A DNA stretch of 64,000 bases from an uncultured Caproiciproducens sp. (GTDB lineage: Bacteria > Bacillota > Clostridia > Oscillospirales > Acutalibacteraceae). Shown piece after piece: positions 32,136 through 41,326 of the stretch. The notes under the pieces were generated by a model. It saw only the letters and a list, made by a program, of their open reading frames with translations, did no database searches and was not told the origin of the DNA. Each line of letters starts with the position of its first letter. Position 1 is the stretch's first letter. The stretch is from positions 2,990,661-3,054,660 of the forward strand of contig NZ_OY761810.1 in assembly GCF_963664915.1 (NCBI RefSeq), read 5' to 3'. Both the position numbers and the translations under genes were made by a program.

Positions 32136-32177
32136 CCCTGATAACTGCTAAAAATCTAGCATTCATCAGGGTTTTTG
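32136..32177 (-). terminator. terminator downstream of tRNA-Leu
   Basis: CCCTGAT and ATCAGGG arms with an inner TGCTA/TAGCA pairing, with T-rich sequence on both sides. It ends one base from the tRNA CCA end. If the phage recombined inside the tRNA, this terminator came with the phage. Confidence 0.75.
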
Positions 32178-32178
32178 T

Positions 32179-32265
32179 TGGTGCTGGTGATCGGACTTGA
32201 ACCGATACGGTGTCGCCACCGAGGGATTTTAAGTCCCTTGCGTCTGCCGATTCCGCCACACCAGC
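32179..32265 (-). tRNA. tRNA-Leu(UAA)
   Basis: 87 bases with GCTGGTG/CACCAGC acceptor stem, encoded CCA, a long variable arm (class II), a T-loop GGTTCAAGTCC and anticodon loop CTTAAAA giving anticodon UAA. The 3' end faces the prophage, so it is the likely integration target and stays intact. Confidence 0.95.
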
Positions 32266-32317
32266 GTTTCAACATTTGCTATTATAGCATAGCACACCGG
32301 CAAAATCAAATAGAATT

Positions 32318-33328
32318 TTACTGTTTATACTGAATTTGAATCTGATTTTTTCTGGAATACTCCTTTGTGGTGTCATCACGGATGACTTCGGACTGATTTT
32401 GCCGCAGCAGCATGGTAAGCGGATAAATATCTATCCAGATTTCATTGACGCTTTCTTTCTGACTTTCGTCGAATATCAGCTGGAGGCCAAAATGCAGATG
32501 ACTGACCTTAATATTATTCACATTTTCTTTTGTGCTGTAGCCGGTGTGCCCCACATACCCAATGACATCTCCTGCCGTTACTGTCTGACCAACCGCAAGG
32601 TTTGCCGCATAGGGACGGTTTTGTCTTAAATGCGCATAATAATAATAGCGCTGTTTGTCAAAGCTGCGGATACCGATTCGCCAGCCGCCATACTGGTTCC
32701 AGCCTAAAGCTTCTACAATACCGGATTCGACCGCTATAACAGGCGTACCGGTCGCTGCCATCATGTCATGACCAAGGTGCTGACGTTTGTATCCATAAGT
32801 TCTTGCCGCTCCAAAATCGTCATAGCCTTCATATGGAAACGTTTTAGCAATCGGTGAAAATCCAATCAGTCCATATTTTTCCGCTCCGCTGCTGTCGGTG
32901 TAGGTGCCTAAAAGACCGCTTAGAACAGCTGCATACGCTTTATTATAATATGTATAATATTTCATATCCTTCGTCAGATCCGCCATGCTCTGCGTTTTCA
33001 GTTTTGAAATCAATACATCCATATCATTGCTTTTGTAACGCGAAAAATTTCCACCGTATTTTGCAGCAAGATAAGCGAGAAGTTCAATCCAGTTTAATTT
33101 CTTCTTCTCTTTCTGCGAAGAAATATCAAGATTCATCGCTTTTTTGAGTGCAAGATAAGGAACATTAAACTCAACATATTTGATGTAATCAGAAGAGGAA
33201 CTCTCTGTCTTTGCTGAAGTTGGCACACTTTCGCCGTAACGCCCTGAAGCGGCGGCAATTCCTGCCGCCGCTAGGAGAACGAGAAAAAAGGCAATTATTT
33301 TTTTCATCTTCATAATATGAATAAACAA
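32318..33328 (-). CDS. M23-family (LytM) peptidase, exported
   Basis: 336 residues from a TTG start at 33328, 5-6 bases after AGGTG; ATG codons at residues 6 and 8 are less well spaced. N-terminal signal/membrane segment IIAFFLVLLAAAGIAAA (about 11-27). The C-terminal half is the LytM domain: HLGHDMMAATGTPV (H-x-x-x-D, about 185), YYYYAHL and SHLHFGLQL (H-x-H) supply all zinc ligands, so it should be an active endopeptidase of peptidoglycan. An extra helical domain lies between signal and catalytic part. Upstream of tRNA-Leu in the same direction. Confidence 0.88.
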   Translation of the reverse strand: MFIHIMKMKKIIAFFLVLLAAAGIAAASGRYGESVPTSAKTESSSSDYIKYVEFNVPYLALKKAMNLDISSQKEKKKLNWIELLAYLAAKYGGNFSRYKSNDMDVLISKLKTQSMADLTKDMKYYTYYNKAYAAVLSGLLGTYTDSSGAEKYGLIGFSPIAKTFPYEGYDDFGAARTYGYKRQHLGHDMMAATGTPVIAVESGIVEALGWNQYGGWRIGIRSFDKQRYYYYAHLRQNRPYAANLAVGQTVTAGDVIGYVGHTGYSTKENVNNIKVSHLHFGLQLIFDESQKESVNEIWIDIYPLTMLLRQNQSEVIRDDTTKEYSRKNQIQIQYKQ

Positions 33329-33386
33329 GCAATCACCTACTGTCTACCCATTATTATGATGCAGGCATCTGAAATATAGCATAAAT

Positions 33387-33563
33387 TTAAAGATCGTCGC
33401 CATCCTGATCAGGTTTCTCCCCGTCCCTTGCAGTCCCGGTATAACTGCCCAGTACATCGGACGGTATTTCACTTTTGTTCATGCTTGGAAGCGTAACAGC
33501 CATCCTGTCCACATCTGATTTAACTTTATTCTTATTCTTTTGTTTATCTCCGAATTTAAACAC
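33387..33563 (-). CDS. small conserved clostridial protein
   Basis: 58 residues from the GTG at 33563, 5 bases after GAGGTGA. The C-terminal stretch SDVLGSYTGTARDGEKPDQD is strongly conserved in a set of short clostridial proteins as I recall; the N-terminal half is Lys-rich. No membrane or metal features. Between an M23 peptidase and a sugar transferase, possibly in one operon. Function unknown. Confidence 0.65.
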   Translation of the reverse strand: MFKFGDKQKNKNKVKSDVDRMAVTLPSMNKSEIPSDVLGSYTGTARDGEKPDQDGDDL

Positions 33564-33614
33564 AAAAATCACCTCATGCTTATTATGAACAGGCAGAGGT
33601 GAAATATGAATCAG

Positions 33615-34292
33615 TTATTTAAGAACCGCGCCGACAGTCTGAAACATAATTTTAATATCGTTCAGCAACGAGATTTTCTTTATATATTCAAGGTTATATG
33701 CCATTTTAGGCGGCAGAATCTGCTCCACATAAACTTTCTCCGGATCTTCCGCCGCTTTTAAAAGGTTGTCCTCGTCTTTAAACGCGATGCTTGAGGTAGC
33801 GGTAATTCCGGGCCGAATGAGCAGCGTTGCCATGTATTCCGGAGTATATACGTCAACATATCTGCGTACCTCCGGACGGGGTCCGACAAGGCTCATGCTT
33901 CCGTCAAGGACGTTTAAAAGCTGTGAAAATTCATCGAGCCTCAGTTTTCTGATCAAACGGCCTACCTTTGTCACGCGGGGATCATCACCCACAGTCAGCG
34001 GAGGACCGATTTTGTCGGCATCCTGCACCATGGTTCTGAATTTAAATATTTTGAAATCCCGGTTGTAGCGCCCGACGCGAATCTGCCTGTAAAATACCGG
34101 TCCTCTGGAATCCAGTTTGACGGCAAGCGCTAAAATAAGAAGTAACGGCGAAAGAATCACAAGAATCAATAATGATACAACCACGTCAAACACGCGCTTC
34201 GCGCCGAGCGAAAATTTGCGCTTGTCAAGTAAGTCAATATATTCTTCAGTGTATTCATTTTTCATATTTTGAGGGAGCGCTTGAAATTTCAC
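33615..34292 (-). CDS. bacterial sugar transferase (polyprenyl-phosphate hexose-1-phosphate transferase)
   Basis: 225 residues from a GTG at 34292, 8 bases after AGGA. One membrane segment ([22 protein letters not shown], about 36-57) precedes the catalytic PF02397 domain: [54 protein letters not shown] and RPGITA are the hallmark lines. It moves a sugar phosphate from a nucleotide sugar to undecaprenyl phosphate, the first step of exopolysaccharide or teichoic-type polymer synthesis. No polymer cluster is adjacent, though a ligase-like gene lies at 46732. Confidence 0.92.
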   Translation of the reverse strand: MKFQALPQNMKNEYTEEYIDLLDKRKFSLGAKRVFDVVVSLLILVILSPLLLILALAVKLDSRGPVFYRQIRVGRYNRDFKIFKFRTMVQDADKIGPPLTVGDDPRVTKVGRLIRKLRLDEFSQLLNVLDGSMSLVGPRPEVRRYVDVYTPEYMATLLIRPGITATSSIAFKDEDNLLKAAEDPEKVYVEQILPPKMAYNLEYIKKISLLNDIKIMFQTVGAVLK

Positions 34293-34383
34293 GGCAAGAT
34301 CCTCATTCCAAATTTTGTATTTTTAATATTATAGCACAAGTTTCAGCTTCATAACATTTTTTTGTAATGAAATGCGCAATATG

Positions 34384-34413
34384 TTTACAATTTATATGAT
34401 ATAATGCTATACT
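34384..34413 (+). promoter_or_regulatory. promoter of the glucokinase-epimerase pair
   Basis: TTTACA (34384-34389), 18-base spacer, TATACT (34408-34413), 43 bases before the glucokinase ATG. Confidence 0.65.
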
Positions 34414-34455
34414 ATTTACATATTAATTCGAAATAACGGATAAAGGGGATATAAA

Positions 34456-35409
34456 ATGTATTATCTGGGAATTGACCTTGGCGGAACAACAATTAAGGTT
34501 GGCGTCATTGACGAAAACAACCAAATAATCGCCACAGCTAAGAGAAAGACCAGAGTGCCTTGTGCACCTGAAGATATGTGTGAACAGCTCGCTTCAACCG
34601 CATTTGAAGCGCTTGACAATGCGAAAATTTCAATTGACGATGTTCCCTGGGTAGGCATTGGGACTCCCGGTACGGTAAATACGGATCTTGGCGTGGTAGA
34701 ATTCTCCAACAACCTGTCCTTTAATCATTTTGAACTGAGAAAGCTTTTGGAAGCCAGAATGAACAAAAAGGTATTTGTAGAAAACGACGCAAATGCGGCG
34801 GCTTACGGTGAATATCAGGCCGGCGCGCTGAAAGGCGCGAAAAATGCGCTGGCAATCACACTTGGAACAGGTGTGGGCAGCGGAATCATTATTGACGGAA
34901 AGATTTACGCCGGTTCAAACTTTGGGGCAGGTGAAATGGGACATACCGTTATCGCCTACAAAGGTCGTCACTGTTCCTGCGGCCGTGACGGGTGCTGGGA
35001 AACCTATGCTTCAGCCAGCGGCCTGATTCGCACAACCAAAGAAGCAATGGGAAAATCAGACGATCACGGCAGTCCGATTTGGAAGCTTGTCAGCGGAGAT
35101 ATCAGTAACGTAGACGGGCGCACTGCGTTTGACGCGATGCGCGCAGGCGACCCGATTGGAAAAGCTGTTGTGGATGAATACATTGATTACCTTGGATGCG
35201 GTCTCGCCAACTGCATCAACACGTTTCAGCCGGATATCCTCTGCATCGGCGGAGGTATCTGCAATGAAGGGGAAACCCTTATGAAGCCGCTGCGTGAATA
35301 TATTGCCGGCCAGGCTTACTCCGTCAGTTCACAGGGACAGACGAAGCTGTGCAAGGCACAGCTTGGAAACGATGCGGGAATTATCGGCGCAGCGCTGCTG
35401 GGCAAATAA
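34456..35409 (+). CDS. ROK-family glucokinase
   Basis: 317 residues, RBS AAAGGGGA. Phosphate site LGIDLGGTTIKVGV (about 4-17), sugar site ENDANAAAYGE (about 102-112), ATP-side LGTGVGSGIIIDG, and the ROK zinc motif CSCGRDGCWE (about 174-183) are complete, so it should phosphorylate glucose with ATP in the cytoplasm. The aldose 1-epimerase gene follows 34 bases later, so the pair feeds glucose into glycolysis. Own promoter upstream; no repressor-type HTH domain is present, which separates it from NagC/Mlc regulators. Confidence 0.93.
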   Translation: MYYLGIDLGGTTIKVGVIDENNQIIATAKRKTRVPCAPEDMCEQLASTAFEALDNAKISIDDVPWVGIGTPGTVNTDLGVVEFSNNLSFNHFELRKLLEARMNKKVFVENDANAAAYGEYQAGALKGAKNALAITLGTGVGSGIIIDGKIYAGSNFGAGEMGHTVIAYKGRHCSCGRDGCWETYASASGLIRTTKEAMGKSDDHGSPIWKLVSGDISNVDGRTAFDAMRAGDPIGKAVVDEYIDYLGCGLANCINTFQPDILCIGGGICNEGETLMKPLREYIAGQAYSVSSQGQTKLCKAQLGNDAGIIGAALLGK

Positions 35410-35443
35410 TCATATAAAAAATACTTTATAAGAAGGCCGAATA

Positions 35444-36502
35444 ATGAGCATTGAAAAATCTGTATTTGGTAAAATGCCGGATGGCACTGTAATTGACAGT
35501 TTTACACTGCAAAACAAAAGCGGAATGACTGCGCAGATCATCACTTATGGCTGCCGTATCGTAAAACTGCTGACAGCTGATAAAAACGGGAACTTCGGCG
35601 ACGTGGTTTTGGGGCATGACACGCTGGAGGAATACCTTGTAAAAAGCGATGTTTTTGGAGCTGTTGTCGGCCGTTATGCAAACCGTATCGGGGGAGCCGA
35701 ATTTAAAATCAACGGGCAAAGTTATCCGATTGCAGCAAACAACGGAAATCATTCACTGCACAGTGCTCCTGGAGGTCTTCAGGACCGTGTGTGGCGGCTC
35801 AAACGCAGTGACAATGACGACGATGCGCCGTCTATTACTTTTACGTACCTCAGTGAAAACGGAGAATGCGGATTCCCGGGAAACCTAAACGTGACTGTTA
35901 CCTACACCATTACTACAGACAACGCACTGATCATTGATTATGGTGCGCAGACCGACATGGAAACCCCCGTCAACCTCACCAATCATTCCTACTTTAATAT
36001 CGGTGCTGACGTTAAAAAAAGTATTCTATCACAGGAATTGCAAATTAACGCGGATTACATCACCGATGTCAGTGATGATTTAATCCCCACCGGCGAAATG
36101 ATGTCTGTCGCTGATACGCCTTATGACTTTAACAAGCCCAAAACCATTGGGCAGGACATAAAAGCGAATGACAGGCTGTTAATAATCTGCGGAGGCTACG
36201 ACCATAATTTTGTGATTAAAGGCACGGACGGCATGAAAAAGGCCGCTGAACTATATGATCAGTTGAGTGGCAGGGTTATGGCGGTATTTACCGACATGCC
36301 GGGAATACAAATCTACACCGCAAACAGTTTTCCCGACGGTGCGACAGGCAAAGACGGCGTAAAACATTTGGCGCACCACGCGGTATGCCTTGAAACACAG
36401 TTCTTCCCCGATTCCGTACACCATCCGGAGTTCCCTTTTCAGAACCTAAAGCCGGATGAAAAGTATAAGCATACTACGATCTATAAATTTACTATCAGAT
36501 AA
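35444..36502 (+). CDS. galM: aldose 1-epimerase
   Basis: 352 residues. GalM family: VVGRYANRIGGAEFKING (about 73-90), NGNHSLHSAPGG, NLTNHSYFNIG with catalytic His (about 177), GGYDHNFV, and the C-terminal LETQFFPDSVHHPEFP with the catalytic Glu (about 318). It interconverts alpha and beta anomers of glucose or galactose. Follows the glucokinase gene by 34 bases and is ended by a strong terminator at 36571. RBS AGAAGGCCG. Confidence 0.93.
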   Translation: MSIEKSVFGKMPDGTVIDSFTLQNKSGMTAQIITYGCRIVKLLTADKNGNFGDVVLGHDTLEEYLVKSDVFGAVVGRYANRIGGAEFKINGQSYPIAANNGNHSLHSAPGGLQDRVWRLKRSDNDDDAPSITFTYLSENGECGFPGNLNVTVTYTITTDNALIIDYGAQTDMETPVNLTNHSYFNIGADVKKSILSQELQINADYITDVSDDLIPTGEMMSVADTPYDFNKPKTIGQDIKANDRLLIICGGYDHNFVIKGTDGMKKAAELYDQLSGRVMAVFTDMPGIQIYTANSFPDGATGKDGVKHLAHHAVCLETQFFPDSVHHPEFPFQNLKPDEKYKHTTIYKFTIR

Positions 36503-36570
36503 AATAAAGCTTGGGGAGACCGAAGAATTATCCTAATCAAAGATTAGGCGTAACATAAAATGACGACATA

Positions 36571-36606
36571 AAAGAGCCACGAAACATTTTAGTTTCGTGG
36601 CTCTTT
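36571..36606 (+). terminator. terminator after the galM gene
   Basis: Perfect 15-pair stem AAAGAGCCACGAAAC with its complement around a 6-base loop, with the T run in the right arm. It lies 69 bases past the galM stop. A small perfect palindrome (36532-36548) lies between the two. Confidence 0.85.
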
Positions 36607-36705
36607 GATTCAGGGGGCAGAACTATGATCTGCATTTCTTACTACAGAACGAAATTGTTTGCAGGCCTTTGTTAATGACGATAGCCGGCAGCCATTTACT
36701 GTCCC

Positions 36706-37491
36706 TTATTTGTTCTTATCCAAGATTTCTTTTGCCATAGCTACCAGATCAACCTGCTTAAGATTGCTGTCTGATGCCATGAAATCATAGCTGATCCCGT
36801 TATTGGTCCAAGTAAGGCTCTGAAGGATGCTGTTTCGCACGGTATTGTCACCGTAAGAAAACTCAATTTCTCCGCTTGCCTTGTCCTTTTTGTCTTCTTC
36901 CGTCAGTTTATAGTCTGCTGGAACAGATTTATATTTCTGTGAAGAGTATGAAAGGGTGATGCCTTTATAATCCGTTTTTACCGCTTTGGAATTTGATGTT
37001 TCTCCGGGGATCTGTTTATTGACATACAGGTTCACTTTCTTTTCCTTATCGAATACATATGTGTAGCCAATAAATTTGTAGTCACCCATTTTTTTGCCAT
37101 CTTCACCGATAGGAGTTTTGCTGCCGATTACCGCTTCATGAAAGGTATACTTGTTTGAAAACGTTTCCACGCTGTTCGGAACAAATCCGAGATCCTTTTG
37201 AAGCTCTTTTTCTGTCGGGAAAGAAGTGTATGTTGGCTTGGATGGAGATGATCCTATATATTGGCTGACACGTGCTGCCGCGAAAACGGTAACAGTGGTC
37301 AGACATAGGATGGCAACTAGAATCGCTGCACTTTTTAGTGAAAATCGTTTCTTCATCAGAAAATCCTCCTTTTGGGTCTGTTGTTTCATTGCATTTACTC
37401 TGAGTCTTAATTGATCGGAAGCCTCCACCTGGTTTGAGATGCTTAAGAGCGTCTCTTTTATATTTTCTTCAAATAACTTTGTGCTCCGCAT
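36706..37491 (-). CDS. membrane-anchored anti-sigma-like protein (DUF4367-type)
   Basis: 261 residues, RBS AAGGAGTGC. A cytoplasmic N-terminal part of about 48 residues (EENIKETLLSISNQVEASDQ) precedes one membrane segment (SAAILVAILCLTTVTVFAA, about 52-70), and the outside domain has repeated Tyr/Lys beta segments typical of DUF4367-like C-terminal parts of anti-sigma factors. The layout suggests a signal protein, but no sigma factor gene lies next to it, so it is either an orphan regulator or a plain envelope protein. Flanked by converging terminators. Confidence 0.55.
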   Translation of the reverse strand: MRSTKLFEENIKETLLSISNQVEASDQLRLRVNAMKQQTQKEDFLMKKRFSLKSAAILVAILCLTTVTVFAAARVSQYIGSSPSKPTYTSFPTEKELQKDLGFVPNSVETFSNKYTFHEAVIGSKTPIGEDGKKMGDYKFIGYTYVFDKEKKVNLYVNKQIPGETSNSKAVKTDYKGITLSYSSQKYKSVPADYKLTEEDKKDKASGEIEFSYGDNTVRNSILQSLTWTNNGISYDFMASDSNLKQVDLVAMAKEILDKNK

Positions 37492-37641
37492 AGGTCTTGC
37501 ACTCCTTTCCTGAATAGCACCTGACTATAAGAGCCTGTGAAAGATAAAATGGTTCAAAAAATAAAAAAGAATTTTGTTTTTATGACAAAAGGCTTTCTAA
37601 TATAACCGTATGTCTGTTATTAAAAATTGTCAACATGAATA

Positions 37642-37680
37642 AATCTGGACCTTGTTCCCATTGGGTACAAGGTCCAGATT
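37642..37680 (-). terminator. terminator after the ABC exporter genes
   Basis: 14-pair stem AATCTGGACCTTGT with its complement around an 11-base loop, A/T-rich on both sides. It lies 38 bases past the stop of the exporter gene at 37718. Confidence 0.8.
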
Positions 37681-37717
37681 ATTTTATCGAGCAAGTGATC
37701 GTTTGATCGGCAAACAG

Positions 37718-39466
37718 CTAATCCGCAACTGCAAACTGGCTGTTGTAAAGATTTGCGTAAAATCCCTGTTTTTGAAGAAGCTGCTCATGCGTCCCCTGTT
37801 CAATGACGCTGCCCTTATTCATCACCAAAATCAGATCCGCTTGCTTAATGGTGGAAAGACGGTGCGCAACGATGAAGCTGGTCCTTCCTTTCATCATTTC
37901 AGTAAACGCCTTTTGAATACGGACTTCCGTTCTGGTATCGATGGAGCTTGTCGCTTCATCCAAAATGAGAATCGGGGGGTCAAACAGCATCACACGCGCA
38001 ATACAGAGTAATTGCCGTTGTCCCTGCGATATATTTCCGCCGTCCTCCGATATGAGCGTATCATACCCGTTCGGCAAACGCATGATAAACGAATGGGCAT
38101 GCGCCGCCTTTGCGGCAGCAACGATTTGTTCCTCCGTCACATTTTTACTTCCGTATGAAATATTGTCGCAGACTGTTCCCGTAAAGAGCCATGTTTCCTG
38201 AAGAACCATGCCAAACATTTTCCGCAGACTGCCTCGGGTCACTTGATTTACATCCATTCCATCAATCTGAATCGTACCGCTGTCCACGTCATAGAAACGC
38301 ATCAGTAGATTGATGATCGTGGTTTTTCCGCAGCCGGTCGGGCCGACAATTGCAATCCGTTCGCCCTTTCTTGCTTTCAGGTTCATATCCTGTATCAGCT
38401 TAACCTCTGGACGGTAGGAGAAATACACATGCTCCACATTAAGATTCCCCTCACTGGCAGTTAAGGTAAGCGCGCCGGGAGCGTCCGGTTTTTCTTCCTC
38501 TTCATCAAGAATTTTGAAAAGCCGGTCGGCGGAAGCAAAAGCGGTTTGAATCTGGGTGATAACGCCCGTAACCTCGTTAAATGGTTTGGTGTACTGATTT
38601 GCATAAGCCAGAAAAGAGGAAATCTGACCGATTGTCAGCGGGCCCGGACGGCCGGTAATCGCGCAAAGCGACCCGATCGCCGCAACCGCGGTGTAGACAA
38701 CGCCGTTGACAAAACGGGTGCTTGGATTGGACAACGCTGAATAAAACTGAGCCTTCACCCCACAGTTGTAAAGACGATGATTGATCTCATCAAACTGCTG
38801 TTCCGAAAAACTCTCATGAAGAAATGTCTTTACAATTTTCTGTCCGCTGATCATTTCTTCCACATAACCGCTGAGTTCTCCCTGCGTGGCCTGCTGCTCA
38901 ACAAACTGTCTGTGTGAAATCCGGGCGATAAATCCGGCTACAAATAGGGAGAGAGGGGTCACCAGTACTACCACCGCCGTAATGACCGGACTGATGGTAA
39001 GCATAAAAATGAGCGTTCCTAAAATTGTTACCACCCCTGTAAAAAGCTGTGTAAGCCCCTGCAGCAATCCGTCGGCAACCTGATCGACGTCATTTACAAT
39101 ACGGCTGATCATATCCCCGTGTGCATGACCGTCAATGTATTTTAACGGCAGACTGTTAATCTTTTGATAAGACTGCATACGCAAATCACGCACTGTATTG
39201 TAGGTGACTTTGTTTGTACAGTATGCCATGACCCACTGGAACACAGCGCTGATTACGATCGTTCCCGCGAGTGTGATGAGGATGGATCTCATACTGCCAT
39301 GACTGACATTTTTAGGGCCGATAATATGGTCGATTGCCCGCCCGATTAAAATAGGCCCGTACAGGGTAAGTGAAATCTGAATGAGCGCGCTGACCAGCGC
39401 GCCGGTCAGATATCCGGCATACGGCTTAGCATAACGAAGCAGACGCTTTAATGTGGATAGCTTCAT
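37718..39466 (-). CDS. ABC exporter half, catalytic NBD subunit
   Basis: 582 residues. Six membrane segments (about 1-310) then an ATPase: Walker A VGPTGCGKTT, Q-loop VLQETWLF, signature ISQGQRQLL, Walker B ILILDEATSSIDTR with the catalytic Glu, and switch His in VAHRLSTIKQ. The signature is ISQGQ in place of LSGGQ. Its partner, of the same length, lies directly upstream with a 4-base overlap, so they form a heterodimer exporting drugs, lipids or peptides. The LysR gene beyond the partner is divergent and may control both. Confidence 0.92.
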   Translation of the reverse strand: MKLSTLKRLLRYAKPYAGYLTGALVSALIQISLTLYGPILIGRAIDHIIGPKNVSHGSMRSILITLAGTIVISAVFQWVMAYCTNKVTYNTVRDLRMQSYQKINSLPLKYIDGHAHGDMISRIVNDVDQVADGLLQGLTQLFTGVVTILGTLIFMLTISPVITAVVVLVTPLSLFVAGFIARISHRQFVEQQATQGELSGYVEEMISGQKIVKTFLHESFSEQQFDEINHRLYNCGVKAQFYSALSNPSTRFVNGVVYTAVAAIGSLCAITGRPGPLTIGQISSFLAYANQYTKPFNEVTGVITQIQTAFASADRLFKILDEEEEKPDAPGALTLTASEGNLNVEHVYFSYRPEVKLIQDMNLKARKGERIAIVGPTGCGKTTIINLLMRFYDVDSGTIQIDGMDVNQVTRGSLRKMFGMVLQETWLFTGTVCDNISYGSKNVTEEQIVAAAKAAHAHSFIMRLPNGYDTLISEDGGNISQGQRQLLCIARVMLFDPPILILDEATSSIDTRTEVRIQKAFTEMMKGRTSFIVAHRLSTIKQADLILVMNKGSVIEQGTHEQLLQKQGFYANLYNSQFAVAD

Positions 39467-41211
39467 TTTTTGTTCACCTCGTCCCTGCTGAGCTGCGACA
39501 GGCAGATCTCCCGGTAAATCTCACAGCTTTCCAACAGCTGTTCATGCGTACCGATGCCGGCGATCTCTCCGTCATCCAGCACGATAATTTTATCCGCGCG
39601 TCGGATTGTGCTTGCGCGCTGAGAAACCATCAGAACGGTGATCCCGGATGTTTCGCTTTTTATGGATTTTCTTAAAGCGGCATCCGTAGCAAAATCCAAC
39701 GCGCTTGCGCTGTCATCGAGAATCAGAATCTGCGGGCTTCCGACCAGAGCACGGGCAATCGTGAGCCGCTGTTTTTGACCGCCTGAAAAATTTTTGCCCC
39801 CCTGATTCACAGGACTTTCAATTCCCTGCGGCATTGCGGACACAAACTCATATGCCTGCGCTATTTTCAGCGCTTTGTCAAGCTCTTCACCTGTCGCGTT
39901 TTGGGACCCGAAACGCAGATTGCTTTCGATTGTGCCCGAAAACAAAACTGCCTCCTGCGGCACCATGCCAATTTGGCCGCGCAGCTGAGAAAAAGAGTAA
40001 TCACGGACATCCACGCCGTCAATCAGAATTTTGCCTGCCGACACATCATAGAAACGGGGAATCAGGCTGACCAACGTGGACTTTCCCGAACCGGTTCCGC
40101 CGATGATGCCAACGGTTTCCCCCGCCATAATTTCGAGCTTCAAATTTTTAACGGCATACTTATCGGGTCCGTCGTAAGAAAAGCTCACATTTTGGAATTG
40201 AATTTTCGGTGCATTTATGATGGGAATAACCGGCGATTGACTGGTTTCCAATATTGTGGACGTGGTCTCGAAGACCTCGTTCACCCTTGACGCGGAAGCG
40301 GACGCTTTTGTAAAGGTTACCACCAGATTAGCGACAACAATCAACGCAAGCAGGGTCTGCGTCATGTAGTTTACAAACGCAATCACTTCCCCCTGCGTCA
40401 TCCCGCCGGAATCGACCCGCCAGCCGCCGAACCAGACGATCGCAATAATCGCAAAGTTCATAATGGTATAAGTAAGCGGATTCAGCAGCGCTGAAAGCTT
40501 CCCCACATGAATAGCGGTACTGGTTTGGTCATCGGCCGCCGCGTTAAAACGTTCCTCTTCACTCTTCTGTTTTGAGAACGCACGGATCACTCTTGCGCCG
40601 CTCAGCCCTTCGCGGGTGATCAGGGAAATGGCATCAAGCTTCTTCTGCATCACGCGAAAAAACGGGATAGAACGGGTCATAATGATATAAAGAACAAGCG
40701 CAATCAGAGGAGTGGCTATTAAAAACACAATAGAAAGCTGAAAGTCAATGATCATAGCCATTACAATTGCACCCAACGCGAGAAACGGTGCGCGAATGAC
40801 AAGGCGGATCAGCATGGCTACCGCATACTGAAGCTGATTGATATCATTCGTCATGCGCGTAATGAGCGACGGCGTGCCGAAATGATCAATTTCAGAATGG
40901 GAAAAAGTATTGATATGTTTGTACAGTTCACTTCGCACGACGGTTCCAAAGCCCTGTGACGCGACCGAAGCAAGCTTTTGACAGATCAGTGCGGAGCAAA
41001 GTCCGGTCACACCCAGCATAAGCATAATACCGCCCATGCGCCAAACATAAGGAAGATTGCCGGTTCTCACACCGTTATCAATCATTTTTGCCGTGATAAT
41101 CGGCACAATCAGCTCAAAAATTGCCTCAATCAATTTAAAAATTGGCCCTATGATTACTTGTTTTCGATATTTTTTTAAGTATTTTATGAGTTTCAGCATT
41201 TTTTGAATCAT
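39463..41211 (-). CDS. ABC exporter half, degenerate-site subunit
   Basis: 582 residues. Membrane domain (about 1-310) followed by an ATPase with Walker A IGGTGSGKST, signature FSGGQKQRL and Walker B ILILDDSASALDFA: the catalytic Glu is Asp, and the switch position reads VSQRASTI with Gln in place of His. Its NBD therefore forms the non-hydrolysing site of an asymmetric exporter, as in TM287/288 and BmrCD. Start at 41211 or at the ATG 4 codons later. Overlaps its partner by 4 bases. LysR gene is divergent upstream. Confidence 0.92.
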   Translation of the reverse strand: MIQKMLKLIKYLKKYRKQVIIGPIFKLIEAIFELIVPIITAKMIDNGVRTGNLPYVWRMGGIMLMLGVTGLCSALICQKLASVASQGFGTVVRSELYKHINTFSHSEIDHFGTPSLITRMTNDINQLQYAVAMLIRLVIRAPFLALGAIVMAMIIDFQLSIVFLIATPLIALVLYIIMTRSIPFFRVMQKKLDAISLITREGLSGARVIRAFSKQKSEEERFNAAADDQTSTAIHVGKLSALLNPLTYTIMNFAIIAIVWFGGWRVDSGGMTQGEVIAFVNYMTQTLLALIVVANLVVTFTKASASASRVNEVFETTSTILETSQSPVIPIINAPKIQFQNVSFSYDGPDKYAVKNLKLEIMAGETVGIIGGTGSGKSTLVSLIPRFYDVSAGKILIDGVDVRDYSFSQLRGQIGMVPQEAVLFSGTIESNLRFGSQNATGEELDKALKIAQAYEFVSAMPQGIESPVNQGGKNFSGGQKQRLTIARALVGSPQILILDDSASALDFATDAALRKSIKSETSGITVLMVSQRASTIRRADKIIVLDDGEIAGIGTHEQLLESCEIYREICLSQLSRDEVNKK

Positions 41212-41272
41212 TCCTCTGTCATATCATGTAAATTTCATGTATTATTATATCATATCAATACCCATATGAATA

Positions 41273-41310
41273 ATATTGATTTTATCTGTTTACTATACGT
41301 TTTTCATATG
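41273..41310. promoter_or_regulatory. inverted repeat between exporter and LysR genes
   Basis: CATATGAA (41273-41280) and TTCATATG (41303-41310) are inverted copies with 22 bases between, in the 115-base gap of the divergent genes. A third CATATGAA occurs at 42199 just past the LysR stop. A likely LysR binding region. Confidence 0.5.
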
Positions 41311-41326
41311 ACTTGAGGTGGACAAA

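Larger units (their letters stand above)
1..32178. mobile_element. PBSX-like contractile-tailed prophage, left end outside window
   Basis: A continuous set of phage modules on the minus strand (replication, packaging, head, tail, lysis) is closed at the right by a plus-strand repressor, ImmA peptidase and tyrosine integrase. The integrase ends about 130 bases from the 3' end of tRNA-Leu, the usual place for attachment. I could not find a duplicated tRNA 3' end near position 1, so the left attachment site is probably upstream of the window; the left limit given is only the window edge. Sheath, tube and XkdN-like chaperone genes show a myovirus-type tail. Baseplate wedge and tail-fibre genes are absent, so the element is probably defective. 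Confidence 0.9.

Noticed and set aside
34384-34405. TATAAT at 34400 as the -10 of the glucokinase promoter
   Set aside because: Spacing to TTTACA is only 10 bases; TATACT at 34408 gives 18 and is preferred.
36532-36548. CCTAATC/GATTAGG palindrome as a regulatory site
   Set aside because: Lies inside an untranslated tail before a strong terminator; no partner site or gene to control.
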